Source: Chiridota heheva (lineage: Eukaryota; Echinodermata; Holothuroidea; Apodida; Chiridotidae). Taken from it: a DNA stretch of 64,000 bases. The notes beneath the pieces are model-generated. The model saw only the letters and a program-made list of their open reading frames with translations, made no database searches and was not told where the DNA came from. Positions 22,341 through 33,965 of the stretch are shown piece after piece (the stretch's first letter is position 1; every line of letters starts with the position of its first letter). The position numbers and the translations under genes are program-made. Where the stretch lies: positions 788,001-852,000 of the forward strand of contig JAIGNY010002020.1 in NCBI GenBank assembly GCA_020152595.1, given 5' to 3'.

Positions 22341-23350
22341 AGTGCATTGTGGTGCGCAAAGTGCTGCGCATGTTTCTCTTTTTACATATTCATTTTTTTT
22401 TTCTCCTTATAATTTGTTTTTTATTCATATATATATTTTTTTGTACTTATATATTTGTTTCTATGATAAACAGATAAAAGGCTGTCTGCACTTATATTTC
22501 TGTTTAAAGATTTATCACTGTTTTATAGATATAGTAATCTTTATATTTTTAGAGAAAACAAAATCTATTTGGGAGATATATTATCTGTTTGTATAGTATT
22601 TTTGATATTCTTTGTTATTGTAGTGGAATATTGAGTGTTATAAGATCTTATCGATTTTTAATTGTAGTTGTGTTTCTTTTCTATTTATTCTTTTTGTTGC
22701 TTTCTCTTCATTGTTCTCTAAAATTCCTTTTGATATATTTCGTATTATTTATTTTTTATTGCATTGCTTTCTTTTATTTATTTCATATTCAATTTTTTTT
22801 TCCTTAATTAGATACTTTTCTTTTTATTGCTTTCTTTTATTTATTTCATTTCTAATTTATAACGTTTTTGCTTATTTATTTTTCTCTTTGATTTATTTTG
22901 TATTGAATTCTTTTTATTTATTTTCTATTTAACGTTTTTTTATTTATTAGATTCTTTTTTTTTATTGGTTTTTTTTTTTTTTTAATTCAGGTTTCTTAGT
23001 ATTTTTCTATTTTTTAATTTTTGCTCAAACGGCCGCATTTATTTTATTTTGTATTGTTTTCTTTTTATTTATTTCATATTCAATTTATATTTTCCTTAAT
23101 TAGATACTTTTCTTTTTTGTTGCTTTCTATTTTATTTATTTCCTTTTTAACTTATACGTTTCGGCTTATTTATTTATTTTTTAATTTACTTTGTATTGAA
23201 ATCTTTTATTTATTTTCTATTTAAAGGTTTTTTTATTCATTTATTAGATACTTTTCTTTTTTTTTAAAATTTTTTTTCATTTTCAAATTCATGTTTCTTA
23301 ATATTTTTCTATTTTTTTAATTTTTGCCCAAACGGCCGCCCATAGACGTT
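22341..23350. repeat. Large inverted repeat, right arm (T-rich)
   Basis: Inverse partner of 20020-20858, running from AGTGCATTGTGGTGCGCAAA to AACGGCCGCCCATAGACGT. A second internal GCTCAAACGGCCGC word at 23025 shows that the right arm holds an extra copy of part of the sequence, making it longer than the left arm. It consists mainly of T-rich words such as TTTCTTTTTATTTATTTCAT. All open frames are low complexity. Confidence 0.85.
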
Positions 23351-23399
23351 CATCAGTCATGATCAAATAATTCTGACGTTGCCATGACATATCTCTCAA

Positions 23400-23776
23400 A
23401 ACAAACAAAGAAGACCATGCTTTCCCACTGCTAAAACAATTACACTGGCAACATGTCAAGGAGAGAATATTTCATCGGCGCTATGTCTCATGTTTACAAA
23501 TCCCTCTCAGGTTCATCTCCGGCTTATCTCTCTACTAACATAATACTAGGCATGAAAGATTTGGGTTCCGCTCAAAAGAAAGAAGTATCATGGTCACTTA
23601 AATCTGCAGCTGACAAAAATTATTTCATATTGCCCAGGCAAGGCAACTCCTTCAACAGAAGGAGTGGCATAGGGAGGAGTATATGTTTTTTAGGAGCAGA
23701 TTTCCACTCATGGGGGGGGAGGGGAGGGGTGGGGTATCATCCTACCACCATATCCAATTACTACAAAGATGAGTAA
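23400..23776 (+). mobile_element. LINE reverse-transcriptase tail fragment (plus)
   Basis: Plus-strand frame with HVYKSLSGSSPAYLSTNI, matching the thumb-like 'KSLhGLAPxYLs' motif near the C-terminus of L2/CR1/jockey-type reverse transcriptases, followed by FNRRSGIGRSI and a G-rich tail. Truncated at the 5' side. An inverse relative lies at 18690-18870, so the large inverted repeat is flanked by oppositely oriented LINE tails. Confidence 0.6.
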
Positions 23777-26700
23777 TTTTATAAATTAACAAACGATTTA
23801 TCTAATTTTTCAACTTTCGTAAAGTATCTTTTTTAATTCTGTGCAAGTGGTAATTTGACATAAGGATACAATTTCCTCTTTATAATTCTTTCGCCTAATT
23901 ACTTTTACTTTCTAATTCTAAGTATGAAAATTTTCAAGCCCACGGATCCAGAGATGCATTTTTTGAGAAAATTTAAATATTTTCCCCCTAATTTAATAGG
24001 ACTACAACATTAGTCGAAAGTGCCAATTTCAAGTACCTGCAGCTGGCTATCTCACTTAACAGCTTGAATACATGTAAACCCAACTAATCTATACTTGAAT
24101 TTAATTTTGATGTTAACTTTTAAAGGGGGTTCCCTGATTTATGTGATGGGGATCATGGGGTACAAAGCTAACGTCCCAAAGCAAACATGGAGGTCTTAAA
24201 GGGGGAGGGGGAGGGGCAAACGGTAGTTATCGGGAAAGAGCTGTACAAAACAGGCGTATTCTAAATCTGTAAATGGGGGACTGATTTTACCTTTCCGTTG
24301 AGATATAAAATTGAGAAATTATTAACATGAAATTTTGGTAACATTATTGTGTATTTTGTATAACTATTGGAATTTGTGTAACTTATTTTTAATATTTGGC
24401 AAAATTTCCTGATAATAAATGAAAATGTTAGAAAATTGCCAGAAAATGAAAAAATTACCCACAAATTGTAGAAATTTATCCGGAAATCGAAGAATTGTGC
24501 CAGAAAATTGAAGAAATTTGCTCAAAACTTAAATCGATGAATATTAAAAATCGAAGAAGAAAAAATCCCTAAAATTAAAAATAAAAATTCCAGAAAATTG
24601 AGATTTTATTTCGCTAGGAAACAAAGTCACAAATTTGGGCAATATTTGACTATATATTCCTTTTTACAGTTTAGTTCCTTCATATACCCCCTGAACCCCT
24701 CATCCCCCCCCCTTCCCCCGCACCCCACCACCCACTGGGAGGTCTGATAATTTAACTCAGAAATATTAACAATTTAATTCTTTTTTCGCAAAGTTGTACG
24801 AGGCTAGGTTCCTGAAAGCAACTTTATCGCCACATGATTAGTTTTTACTTACTCGGTACATTTTTCAGAACTTCAGTTGCGTCCGCAAAAAAAGTTGTAA
24901 AAAGTGAAGTTTATTTTGAAGAGAAAAAACAGTATTTCCACCCCCCATGCCCCTCTAAACACGCCCACCACATATAGTCATGGCCCATGTACTCGTATTT
25001 GTACATGCTTAAAAGATACACACCATCAAATTTAGGACCTTTTTTACGACTTCAGTTTTACCCCCACCCCTCACACACACACACACACACTTTTTCATCA
25101 AATCCTGGATCCGCCCTTGAAGTACGTGCCATGTACTTACTGACGTCATTGCGATTTCTTTTGAGACGATAGCGCCTATTTAACATACTACTTTGACATC
25201 TCCTGCTGGCAGAAAAAAGAAGAACACACCAAATGAAATTGCTACTCTTTCAACTCAACATGGTATTTCCAATGTCATTTACAAACTTTTTTCCATCTAT
25301 TACTGAATTTCTTCCAGAATTGGATTATTTTCAAATATTAATCTAACTACACTGAATTAACAAAGGATTATGAAATAAAAATCGTAATATGGTACCACAA
25401 TAAAATGTCATCTTTGAAGTCTACTGATCACAACAACCTATCAAAGAGTCAAATGTTTTGTCCATTAAAGGATTAGTTCAGTGGTAAAACAAGTTCATCT
25501 TATATGAAAGAGGACATAAATCTGTTACTCATAGGTGACGGAAACCGTGAGCACTTGCCCCCACTTTTGTCTAAAGTTTAAAAAAGTGCCCCTTTAGTGA
25601 AGAAGAGTGCCCTTTTTTCAGAGGACATGTGCTCTTTTTCAGAGAAGGAACGTGCCCTTGCAAATATTGAAAAACGTTTATCATATTTGATCTTTTTATT
25701 CAACTTTTGAAGAAAGTAACACAAATATCATTAAGAAAGAGACTCAAATTGAGAATTTCTCTAAAGACAAAGTTGGGGGCCAGCAACCCTACATTCGATT
25801 TTTTTATACGCCTGAAGAAAAACAAAACACATTTTACGTTTGTCAGCGTACCTTTATTTTCCTCGATTATGATTAAAAACACATTAAAATTGACCTTGTT
25901 AAGAGTCGCGTGAAATCATATTTCATTATTGGGGCATCTTTGAAATTGGACCCAGGGTAAACCTTACCATGAGTACTCAGGTCCTTGTCATAGATTGACG
26001 TGTCCTCACCATCTTCTTCTCAAAGCCCAAAAAGTGCCCCTATATACAGAGATACAGATTGTTGCCATTTAGGCTATAATGCTGTCGGACATGCTCTCAA
26101 AATATTTTAGTCAGGAAGTTTCCCTCAAGTTATGTTTCGCAAGTCCTGCTGTTAATAGAAACAAAATGGTGAAGAAACTACTTTAATATCTTATTCAGTT
26201 AAGGAGATATTCAAGTTGTCTGGCAAAAATGACTGGTGTAGTAAGTGACAATCTACAACTTGGAAGGTTCGTGCCCTCATCTTCACTTTCTTAGCAACTG
26301 TTTACTATTTCGATTAGTTTTCCTGAAACTTTCTTCACGTGTAAATCATAATAATTCTTACTAGATTCTGACTTACTATTTCCCAGGACCTGACAGATCC
26401 AATGGCTTTTAAGCCACAAACTGTAGGAAAACAAATAGCCTACATAGAATACATAAAGACTAAGGAATCTGAGGATTTGACGTCCCGCTAGTCTTGAATT
26501 CAGTCATTTCTATACACAAATGACACATAACTTAAGACTAGAGGATATCCATAACGAAATAACATTTTCGATTTTTTTTTCATTTTTGTTTTCTTCTTAT
26601 TTTGTTTCTTTTGAATCCTCTTTCATACAAGATGAAATTTGCTTGAGTACTGAACTAATCCTTTTAAAGGATAATAAATTTACAGTTTATTGACAAAAAA

Positions 26701-28419
26701 GTTTTTTTTTCCCTACAGATTTGAATAGCAATGATATATGTCATATCACAATTTAGGGCCATTTATACATTTGTATGCAATCTTAGACAATAATTTATGT
26801 CAACTCAGGTGCCTGATATGGTACAGAGCAAATACGACTTCAATATCAAATTTACCAAAGCTGCCCTTTGTAAACACAACCTTCAATGCATAGATATTCA
26901 AATGATTTACTAACTGGGAAGGGAAATACCGTTCTGTGTCAGATTGTGAAATAACTTGAAGGAAATAATGAGTGTATTCTTGCACGAGTCATCGTTGTGA
27001 CCTATTTATCCGGGTCAAAAATGCATAGTATATACGCAGCTTTGAAATAACCCATAGGCATGCATTCGCTTCCTCTACGTTGGTTACGGACAATTTGCTA
27101 AAGGATTGTGGTCTTCTCAATTTGCAAAGGTACTGATCATATAAGCCTCAAATCAAGTCTCAGACATTATTACACAAAGCTGAAATAAAACGTAAGTTTT
27201 TTTTCTTTCCACAATGCAGTTTTAAATAATAATTCTATGCTTTCGAAATTATTGAACACTGCCTGCAGTGATTTGCTGAGTAGGAGCATGAGCATATATA
27301 CAGGTTTACGGTTTCAAGTTTACATTATTTACTTTGACAATTTCGTTGGTGTAGAGAAAGGATACTTTGATTCCAGTGGTTGGGGCCCCGGCTGAAAAGT
27401 GCGCTAAACAATGATATTCCACTGCGCAATCGTGAAACTTACGTTGCCTCGTGTGGAAGCTCTTTGGCCTCACTCTCTATAAGTCACAGTTTCTTCAATT
27501 TGACACTTTACTCGAATTTTCAGTCCTACATTAAAAGTTTAAGAGCCCGTGTCTGTATTTGATTATGAAAAGCGAAATGGTGTTAAATATTAAGTGTAAT
27601 TATGACCGATCATCCGTGTCATTATGAATGGTATACTAAATGCAAATCACAATCAACACTGATGAGGCTATATTTACCACCTGCCCTCCCCCTGAGATCG
27701 CTTTGCTCCCCCTTTTCTTACAGAAAATTAGTAAAGTGTTCGATTTATAGGAGTTCGCCCCATAAGACAAAATTCCCCCTCCCTTACCCAAATTCCTAGC
27801 GCTGCCACTGATCAACAGATCAAGTAGATTTAGCACATGGTGCAATCGGAAGTTTGCCCTAATTTCACTAAGCATGGCGATGGCCCCATCATGCCTTGTT
27901 TTATTATGGGAATAGTAAATGTGTGATGCATGCTGGTTTGCTATAGAGTTGATTGAGGGGGTAGAAATGATTCTTAAAAAGTATTGTGTAAAAATTGTAT
28001 AAATGATGACAAAACTCTTTATTTTCATATGGGAATGTTTTACCTCAAAACGCGCATAAGGAACAAATTCGCGGAACTAGCTGTAGGATGTTATACGGAA
28101 AACTATAAATAAACTTGGTAGGATTTGAATTGTACCATTATTATGCGGGTTGGTTAAGAACGAAGTCATTTTAACAATAGTTGAATACATTTAGTTTGCA
28201 CGCAGTGAAGGCCAAGTTCGTTAAGATTTTCTCTGTACGGGCAAATGAAAATACGGATTTATCAACATGAAATGTCGGTGTATAGGCCCTATCTATTATA
28301 CAAAAGTATTATGTGCTTTCACATATTTGATGGTGTTTACGCGTAGTGTGGTCATAGCCAGGATTGTCACTCTTGATTGTCAATCTTATTACCAGTGACC
28401 GTCAGACGCTGAGATGGCA
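23777..28419. other. Intergenic, nothing gene-like
   Basis: 24290-24600 is an A/T-rich degenerate array (AAAATTGCCAGAAAATGAA-type words). 24695-24740 and 24940-24970 are C-rich; a CA-repeat lies at 25072-25090. 25540-25660 repeats GTGCCCCTTTT-type words. A C-rich interspersed repeat occupies 27655-27812. No frame over 130 codons and no splice-supported exon was found. Confidence 0.5.
27655..27812 (+). repeat. C-rich interspersed repeat, copy 1
   Basis: Shares CCCCATAAGACAAAATTCCC, a C-rich lead and a closing AATTCCTAGCGCTGCCACTG with 56825-56992 (CCCCATGAGACAAAATTTCC ... ATCTTGGCGCCACCAATG), in the same orientation. No coding capacity seen; probably a non-autonomous element tail. Confidence 0.6.
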
Positions 28420-28423
28420 CATA

Positions 28424-28530
28424 GGAGAGGGGCGGTGCAGCATGAGGGAGAGGGGCGGTGCAGCATGAGGGAGAGGGGCGGTGCAGCATGAGGGAGAGGG
28501 TGGGACGGCATGTAGGAGAGGGTGGGATGG
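28424..28530. repeat. 23-bp minisatellite
   Basis: About four and a half copies of GAGAGGGGCGGTGCAGCATGAGG. The first copies are nearly identical and the last two diverge to GAGAGGGTGGGACGGCATGT. Confidence 0.85.
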
Positions 28531-30042
28531 CTTGCCATGTTTGATGGCATAGCATGCCGCATGTGAGATGTAGGTCAAGTGGAATGGAACTTAGAGACAT
28601 TTTATTTAATAACTAGCCAGTTCCAATAAAATGTCTTTGAAGCAAAACAAATTATACTTTCATTCATAAGTTACAAAGGTCAAAGCGGCGATAACTTTGT
28701 GATTTTGCTTGCTCTTCCATTGAAAAACAAGAAGAAAAAAATTACTTTTTAGTTTACAAAGTACGGTACTTTATTCTAAAATAATTTAAATGAAAATAGT
28801 CTCGAACGATAGACAATAAATTCAAGTTCTTGATACCGTTTAAAATGGAATAAGATATTCAGAGACTCTTTAGTTATAACGTTTGAAGTGCAAAATATGT
28901 GTGGTTTTTACAGCGTTTTGCACAGTTAAGGAGATTATCGCAAGCGTTATTGCAAGCGTATGAACCAAACATTCCCATATGAATTTCCATTTAGAAGTGA
29001 AGAGTCCCCAATGTAGCAGTAGCCAATGTCTATTAAACGAACTGTGTGTTTAATGTTTAAGAAATGTCGTTAAAGAAAAGTGGCTAAAGAAGAGTAATCG
29101 ATGCACACGCTGATAATGGTTTTGAGCAAAAATGAATTCAATTTAAATATGGGCATTTGGAGACCGAATGATGATATTTCACTTCACAAGACTAATATTA
29201 ACCTCAAAAAGCTTCTCTTTCAAAATGGATTTCTATTTATAAAATGGACTGGAATAAAGCCTTCACATTTACCTTTTTGGGTGCTTAATAAACTCTGTAC
29301 CAGAATAGCAAACAATTTTTTGTAGCTATTCTGGTACAGAGTTTATTAAGTACCAAAAAAGAGTATAATGGTAAATGTGAAGGCTTTATTCCAGTCCACT
29401 TTGAAGAAGAAGAAAAAAAAATCCATTTTGAAAATAGAAGCTGTTTTAAGTTACAGTTTGGGATAATTAACGTCACCAAAAATGATACTTTGGTGAACAA
29501 ATGTCATTCAACTAGTAGTTTAGGGAAAATTTACCCATCTTGAGGTATTTACAAAAATTATACTTACCTGAAATATCTGCTGAAATCTCTGGTTCAATAC
29601 CCGCAAAAGTCTAAAATCTTTCTCTGAAGTTGTCATAGTGAAATAGTGTAACCCAAACCTAAAATGATAGTGTCACCCAAATGATAGTTTGTTTTAATGA
29701 TGAGCAAATGTTACCAAAATGAAAGTTTGGGTTAAATGATGAGCTAATGTTATCCAAATGAGATTGCGGTAAATGATGTGTGACGTTATCATCAACAGCT
29801 CATGAAGGTAGGAATACAAAAAACCCATAAAAAAGTCAAAAAAGGAGGAGGATTCTTGACTTGTGGGTGCCAATGCAGACAAGTTTTCTAATCAATGTAA
29901 GGACACCTCTTAAGAGACAATTTTTTCCTTTTATTCCCAACTGTTGTATTATTTTATCTCTCGAGTACTGAACACAGTTACTCTCCCTGCTTGGAAATAT
30001 ATATCCCTTCTTTTTTATTTGTATTTTCTTTTCATACAGACA
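28531..30042. other. Intergenic and probable 5' intron of the IFIT-like gene
   Basis: Contains the foldback at 29190-29455 and otherwise AT-rich unique DNA; 29700-29790 repeats AAATGATGAGYWAATGTTAYC. The bases just before 30043 (pyrimidine-rich, ending TTTCATACAG) form a splice acceptor, so an upstream 5' exon is expected here or further left, but I cannot place it. Confidence 0.45.
29190..29455. mobile_element. Foldback element with about 110-bp arms
   Basis: A palindrome centred near 29317. AATAAACTCTGTACCAGAATAG reads back as CTATTCTGGTACAGAGTTTATT, and TGGACTGGAATAAAGCCTTC as GAAGGCTTTATTCCAGTCCA. Beyond these the arms stay similar out to the GCTTCTCTTTCAAAATGGAT region. One arm carries small A-rich insertions. 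No internal gene; a MITE or snapback insertion. Confidence 0.85.
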
Positions 30043-31386
30043 ATGTCCAAATCAAAGCATAATAATATCCCCTGCTTTTCCAAATGGGATCTGGAAGACG
30101 GATCGGACAAAGACTATGAAACATTATCGAGGATTCTCAACAACAGAGTAATGGAACATGAGAAATTTGCAGATCCACACGCGGGAGCCATCTTTTTGTT
30201 TAAAGCTTACCTTCCAGTTTCTCGCTTTGAAGGAGCCCCTTCTCCCATATCAGAGTCAGAGTGCCAAAACCTTCTCGATGAAGCAAATAATTATATTGCG
30301 TCAATCACAGAAGAGGATGAAAGAGATGCTCTTGATGTATTATCTCACACTTTGAGGGTATACATTGTACAAAAGCTCCAGGGTAAAGACGAGGAATTAA
30401 AAAAAGCTGAAGAAAATCTTTGTATGAAATGGAATGCAGTTGATAAGGGGAACAAGCATTTCTTTGCCCACATCGATGCTACTGCTGGATATGTTCTGAC
30501 GCTTCTAGGACCATCCAAAAAAGATGAAGCCGAGAAGTGTTATAGGGACGCAATTAGTGTGTATGATGACAATGCCAGTTGGTTCACAAGATTGGGGGGG
30601 CTGATAAGCAGGAAGAATGTTCAGGACGGGAATTCATTGGATCTAAGTGTAAAAGAGGAGAAAGAAATGTTTGAGAAAGCTCTCGCAATCGACCCTTCAA
30701 CCGATCAAGCCAGATTGAAGTTGGCAAAGCTGCTTTTCACATTGGGCAATAAAGAAGAGGCCGAGACTCATTTTGCACAAGTCAAGGATGAAAAAGTTAG
30801 CATCATTGTGGAAAAAGGTCGTTTCTTGCGTAAGAGTAAACGATTTAGCGAAGCTCTGGCAGTGCTTGAAAAAGGTACCCAGTGGGAGTATGCAAATGAC
30901 GAACTTTTCTTCCAGATTGCTTTAATACACATTGAAAGGGCCCGATTAGCGGGTCAGAGTAAGAAGTGGAAGAGAAGGGATAGACTCTACCAGGAAGCGA
31001 TCCAATATATTGACAAAAGTCTCAAGCGAAACCCCACTCATTTTGTGGCATGCCTTGAAAAAGCAAAAGCGTACAGCGGAATGCGAGAAAATGAGAAGGC
31101 TGAAGATCAATTTAGGAAAGTTATTGAAGAGTCCCCACACATTAAAGACAGACTTTCAGCGATGCATGACTTTGCCCGCTTTCTCACCATTCGTAATCAC
31201 AAAAAGGTTTCAGATGAAGCTGCTGAGTTATATGAGAGGATTATTGAAGACGCTGTCAATCAATGTGCATCATCCTCTGAAGAAGGCAATAAGTTTATCA
31301 TTGATGACGTAAAACGATATGTGCAAACTGCCAAAACTGTTTTGTGCAGGTTTTACAGGAGGACGATGAACGGTCTGAATCCCTAA
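30043..31386 (+). CDS. IFIT-like tetratricopeptide repeat protein
   Basis: A single large exon encodes 447 residues. The start chosen is the ATG at 30043, three bases after a strong TTCATACAG splice acceptor; the open frame to the left is intron. Helix-turn-helix TPR units dominate: around residues 160-185 (DEAEKCYRDAISVY), 205-250 (MFEKALAIDPSTDQARLKLA), 265-285 (EKGRFLRKSKRFSEALAVLE), 295-345 (a TPR split by a basic helix, then IQYIDKSLKRNPTHFVACLE) and 350-410. This order, with a long insertion between two TPRs, resembles vertebrate IFIT proteins (about 470-490 residues), which bind foreign or viral 5'-end RNA in the cytoplasm. The ligand and induction here are unknown. The C-terminus appears frameshifted (see findings). 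A broken paralogue lies at 13073-13795. Confidence 0.8.
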   Translation: MSKSKHNNIPCFSKWDLEDGSDKDYETLSRILNNRVMEHEKFADPHAGAIFLFKAYLPVSRFEGAPSPISESECQNLLDEANNYIASITEEDERDALDVLSHTLRVYIVQKLQGKDEELKKAEENLCMKWNAVDKGNKHFFAHIDATAGYVLTLLGPSKKDEAEKCYRDAISVYDDNASWFTRLGGLISRKNVQDGNSLDLSVKEEKEMFEKALAIDPSTDQARLKLAKLLFTLGNKEEAETHFAQVKDEKVSIIVEKGRFLRKSKRFSEALAVLEKGTQWEYANDELFFQIALIHIERARLAGQSKKWKRRDRLYQEAIQYIDKSLKRNPTHFVACLEKAKAYSGMRENEKAEDQFRKVIEESPHIKDRLSAMHDFARFLTIRNHKKVSDEAAELYERIIEDAVNQCASSSEEGNKFIIDDVKRYVQTAKTVLCRFYRRTMNGLNP

Positions 31387-31876
31387 AAGAAAAGCTGATG
31401 GAGTTTGGCATGTAAGCTGCTCACTGTCATTTAAGAGCATTTTGTTGAAATTATGACAATGAACATCATCACATGCAACTGTATAGGGTAGAGTGGTCTA
31501 TTGTTTTTACTTCTTCAGATTGCATTTAAAGAAATATTTTTGATATATCTTTTATTTATCTCTAGACATACGTAGTTCATTAAACAATACATTTATATAC
31601 ACAGAATTAGATTTTTAAAAAAATGACGAAGTAATGAAAATATTAGTTCCGGTGATATAATATGCTTTATGCGATGTTCTGAACACAGCTCTATTTCATA
31701 TTCAACTTTTTAACAAATAAGAAACAAATTTACATTATCTACAAAATTTCATACATTATAAATACATAAAAATATTCTGGATAAATCGTGAAAGAAAGCA
31801 CACCGATGGTCATTTGTAAAAGTGTTTAGCAACTTTTATACAATATCTTGGTATAAATCCCTCTAATCAAACTGAA
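31387..31876. other. 3' flank of the IFIT-like gene
   Basis: AT-rich likely 3' untranslated and flanking sequence. 31387-31415 continues a coding-like frame (different from the annotated one) ending at TAA 31413-31415. No unambiguous poly(A) signal could be fixed. Confidence 0.4.
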
Positions 31877-32060
31877 CGACATCGATGCTGGAGGATCACA
31901 GGTATGTGTGAGAATTCTACCCAGAGCCTGAGTCATTTTGTCGATCAATATTTTGCCCTTCAGCTGGAGGATCACATATTTTTCCCTTCAGTATGTATGA
32001 GAATTCTACCCAGAGCCAGAGTCATTTTGTAGATCAATATTAAGCCCTTCAGCTATACAT
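31877..32060 (+). repeat. Tandem duplication of about 95 bp
   Basis: Two copies of a unit containing GAGAATTCTACCCAGAGCC and GAGTCATTTTGT(C/A)GATCAATAT, each ending CCCTTCAGCT. The second copy has lost part of its lead. Confidence 0.8.
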
Positions 32061-33490
32061 GAAAGAGTCTTACTTGGTGGGTCATACGAGGGGAGGTGCA
32101 GAAGTCATTCTTATTTCTGAGATAAAAAAATCATATTTCCACCATAACAAAAACATTTCTATATAATCAGTGTGAAAACACTGTGTGAGAAAAGGTGCTA
32201 AATAAGAACTAGGTATTATTATTCGTTTTTCTTTCCAATATCAAGTGGTACTACTTCTTTTATAACAATGGGAGCATACCTTAAAATCCCCAAAACAGAT
32301 TAGAAATGTAAGAAAGAATCAAAACAAGGTGTATTAATATGTAAAAGCATACACCTGCATGAAATATGCTCAGGAAAATAAAATTCCAACCTACAACAAC
32401 AACAAAAACATGTCAGTATTTAAGCTTTAGAAGGTTTTTAAAAAAGATATATTTCAAAAGTTTTCAAGTGACAAAACAATCATGACAGATAAATCACATC
32501 ATTCAGTGTGTGATATGAAATTATCAGAATTTTGAATTTCATTTCTGGAATGCATCAGTTATCTCTTACATAAATGTTCATTTGTGGTGATTCTGATGTG
32601 TAACAACAACCCCTTAGTGCATCCTGTTTGATGTTCATCCTCATGCCAGAATGGAGCTACTTTCTTTCAGCGTAACAGCCTTATCTATCTCTGGTGAAGC
32701 ATGCAAGCCTAGTGATGATTCTCTCAGTATCTCTCTTGGTGTGCTATCCACCATGATCCGCCTACCTTGGAATGTCTGTTTGAGTAAAATAAAACTATGC
32801 AAAATAAAACTATGCTTGATTAACGTTTTTACCAACAAAACGCAGTATGGAAAATGAATCTTTACAGATATACTTCAGCTTTTTCTTTTTATGCTTTATT
32901 TCTCTCTTTAAACTTTCACTGAAAGCACTCACTAACTATTAGGAAATGAAAGATTAATCCAACAACTTGTTGATCATTAGTGTTCATGGCTTCAATTCAA
33001 GAGGGCAATTTACTTATTATTCTTAATACTTACTAAAATGAAAATTATTAGTCATGTCTGTAATTTACCTAGATATCGGACAATTATGGCTTGATTCAAA
33101 TAAAATTGGATTTCTTGGGAAAAGTACATAATTTGTGAAAGATTGGAGTTGGAGTGTGTGCAGTTGGACGGATGAGGACTTCCTAGTAGAAAATGCTGTT
33201 GATGTCAGTGCAGGGATTCATTAGATGGACAAATCCTAAGCCCAATATTATGACAACCTGAGTTCATACCCGATGCGATTAAACTTCTGTGCTACAAATG
33301 TTTTCTTACAGGTCTCTTGCTCCTACACAACGTGTAATTTACTTGCCACACTTTTGACCTATGTGGTAAACTTGCTAGTGAGTTTACAAGAAGTTACATA
33401 TCACAAAAGAAATTTTGGGGGTTTTAGAGATCAAGTATGATAGTTTAAATTGGCTGTGTGGTTGTTTGGGGAATTTTTATCATCCCAAAA
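32061..33490. other. Intergenic, nothing recognised
   Basis: Unique AT-rich sequence. A short duplicated AAAATAAAACTATGC word lies near 32787-32815. No gene or element could be supported. Confidence 0.5.
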
Positions 33491-33491
33491 T

Positions 33492-33965
33492 AGCAACTCT
33501 CTTCCTCTAGCAGTGTAATAATAGGGAATCTCCATGTTATGTATAAAGCCTCTTCTGCTAGCAGTGCATAGGGAATCGCCATGTTATGTATAAAGCCTCT
33601 TCTGCTAGCAGTGCATAGGGAATGTTTATGTTATGAATAAAGCCTCTTCTACTAGCAGTGTATAGGAATTGCCAAGTTATGTATAAAGCCTATTCTACTA
33701 GCAGTGTATGGGGAATTGCCATGTTATGTATAAAGCCTCTTCTACTAGCAGTGTATAGGGAATTGCCATGTTATGTATAAAGCCTCTTCTACTAGCAGTG
33801 TATAGGGACTTGCCATGTTATGTATAAAGCCTCTTCTACTAGCAGTGTATAGGGAATTGCCATGTTATGTATAAAGCCTCTTCTACTAGCAGTGTATAGG
33901 GAATTGCCATGTTATGTATAAAGCCTCTTCTACTAGCAGTGTATAGGGAATCACCATGTTATGTT
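33492..33965 (+). repeat. 47-bp minisatellite
   Basis: About ten head-to-tail copies of a 47-bp unit containing GCCATGTTATGTATAAAGCC and TCTTCTACTAGCAGTGTATA. Left-hand copies have CTGCTAGCAGTGCATAGGGAATC variants and internal deletions; the right-hand copies are nearly identical, consistent with recent expansion at the right side. Confidence 0.92.

Noticed and set aside
20252-23224. Several Phe/Leu/Ile-rich 'membrane protein' ORFs
   Set aside because: They are translations of the A-rich/T-rich inverted-repeat arms.
29944-30042. N-terminal extension of the IFIT-like ORF
   Set aside because: The open stretch is a pyrimidine-rich intron end with a TTTCATACAG acceptor, and the paralogue at 13073 starts at the equivalent ATG.
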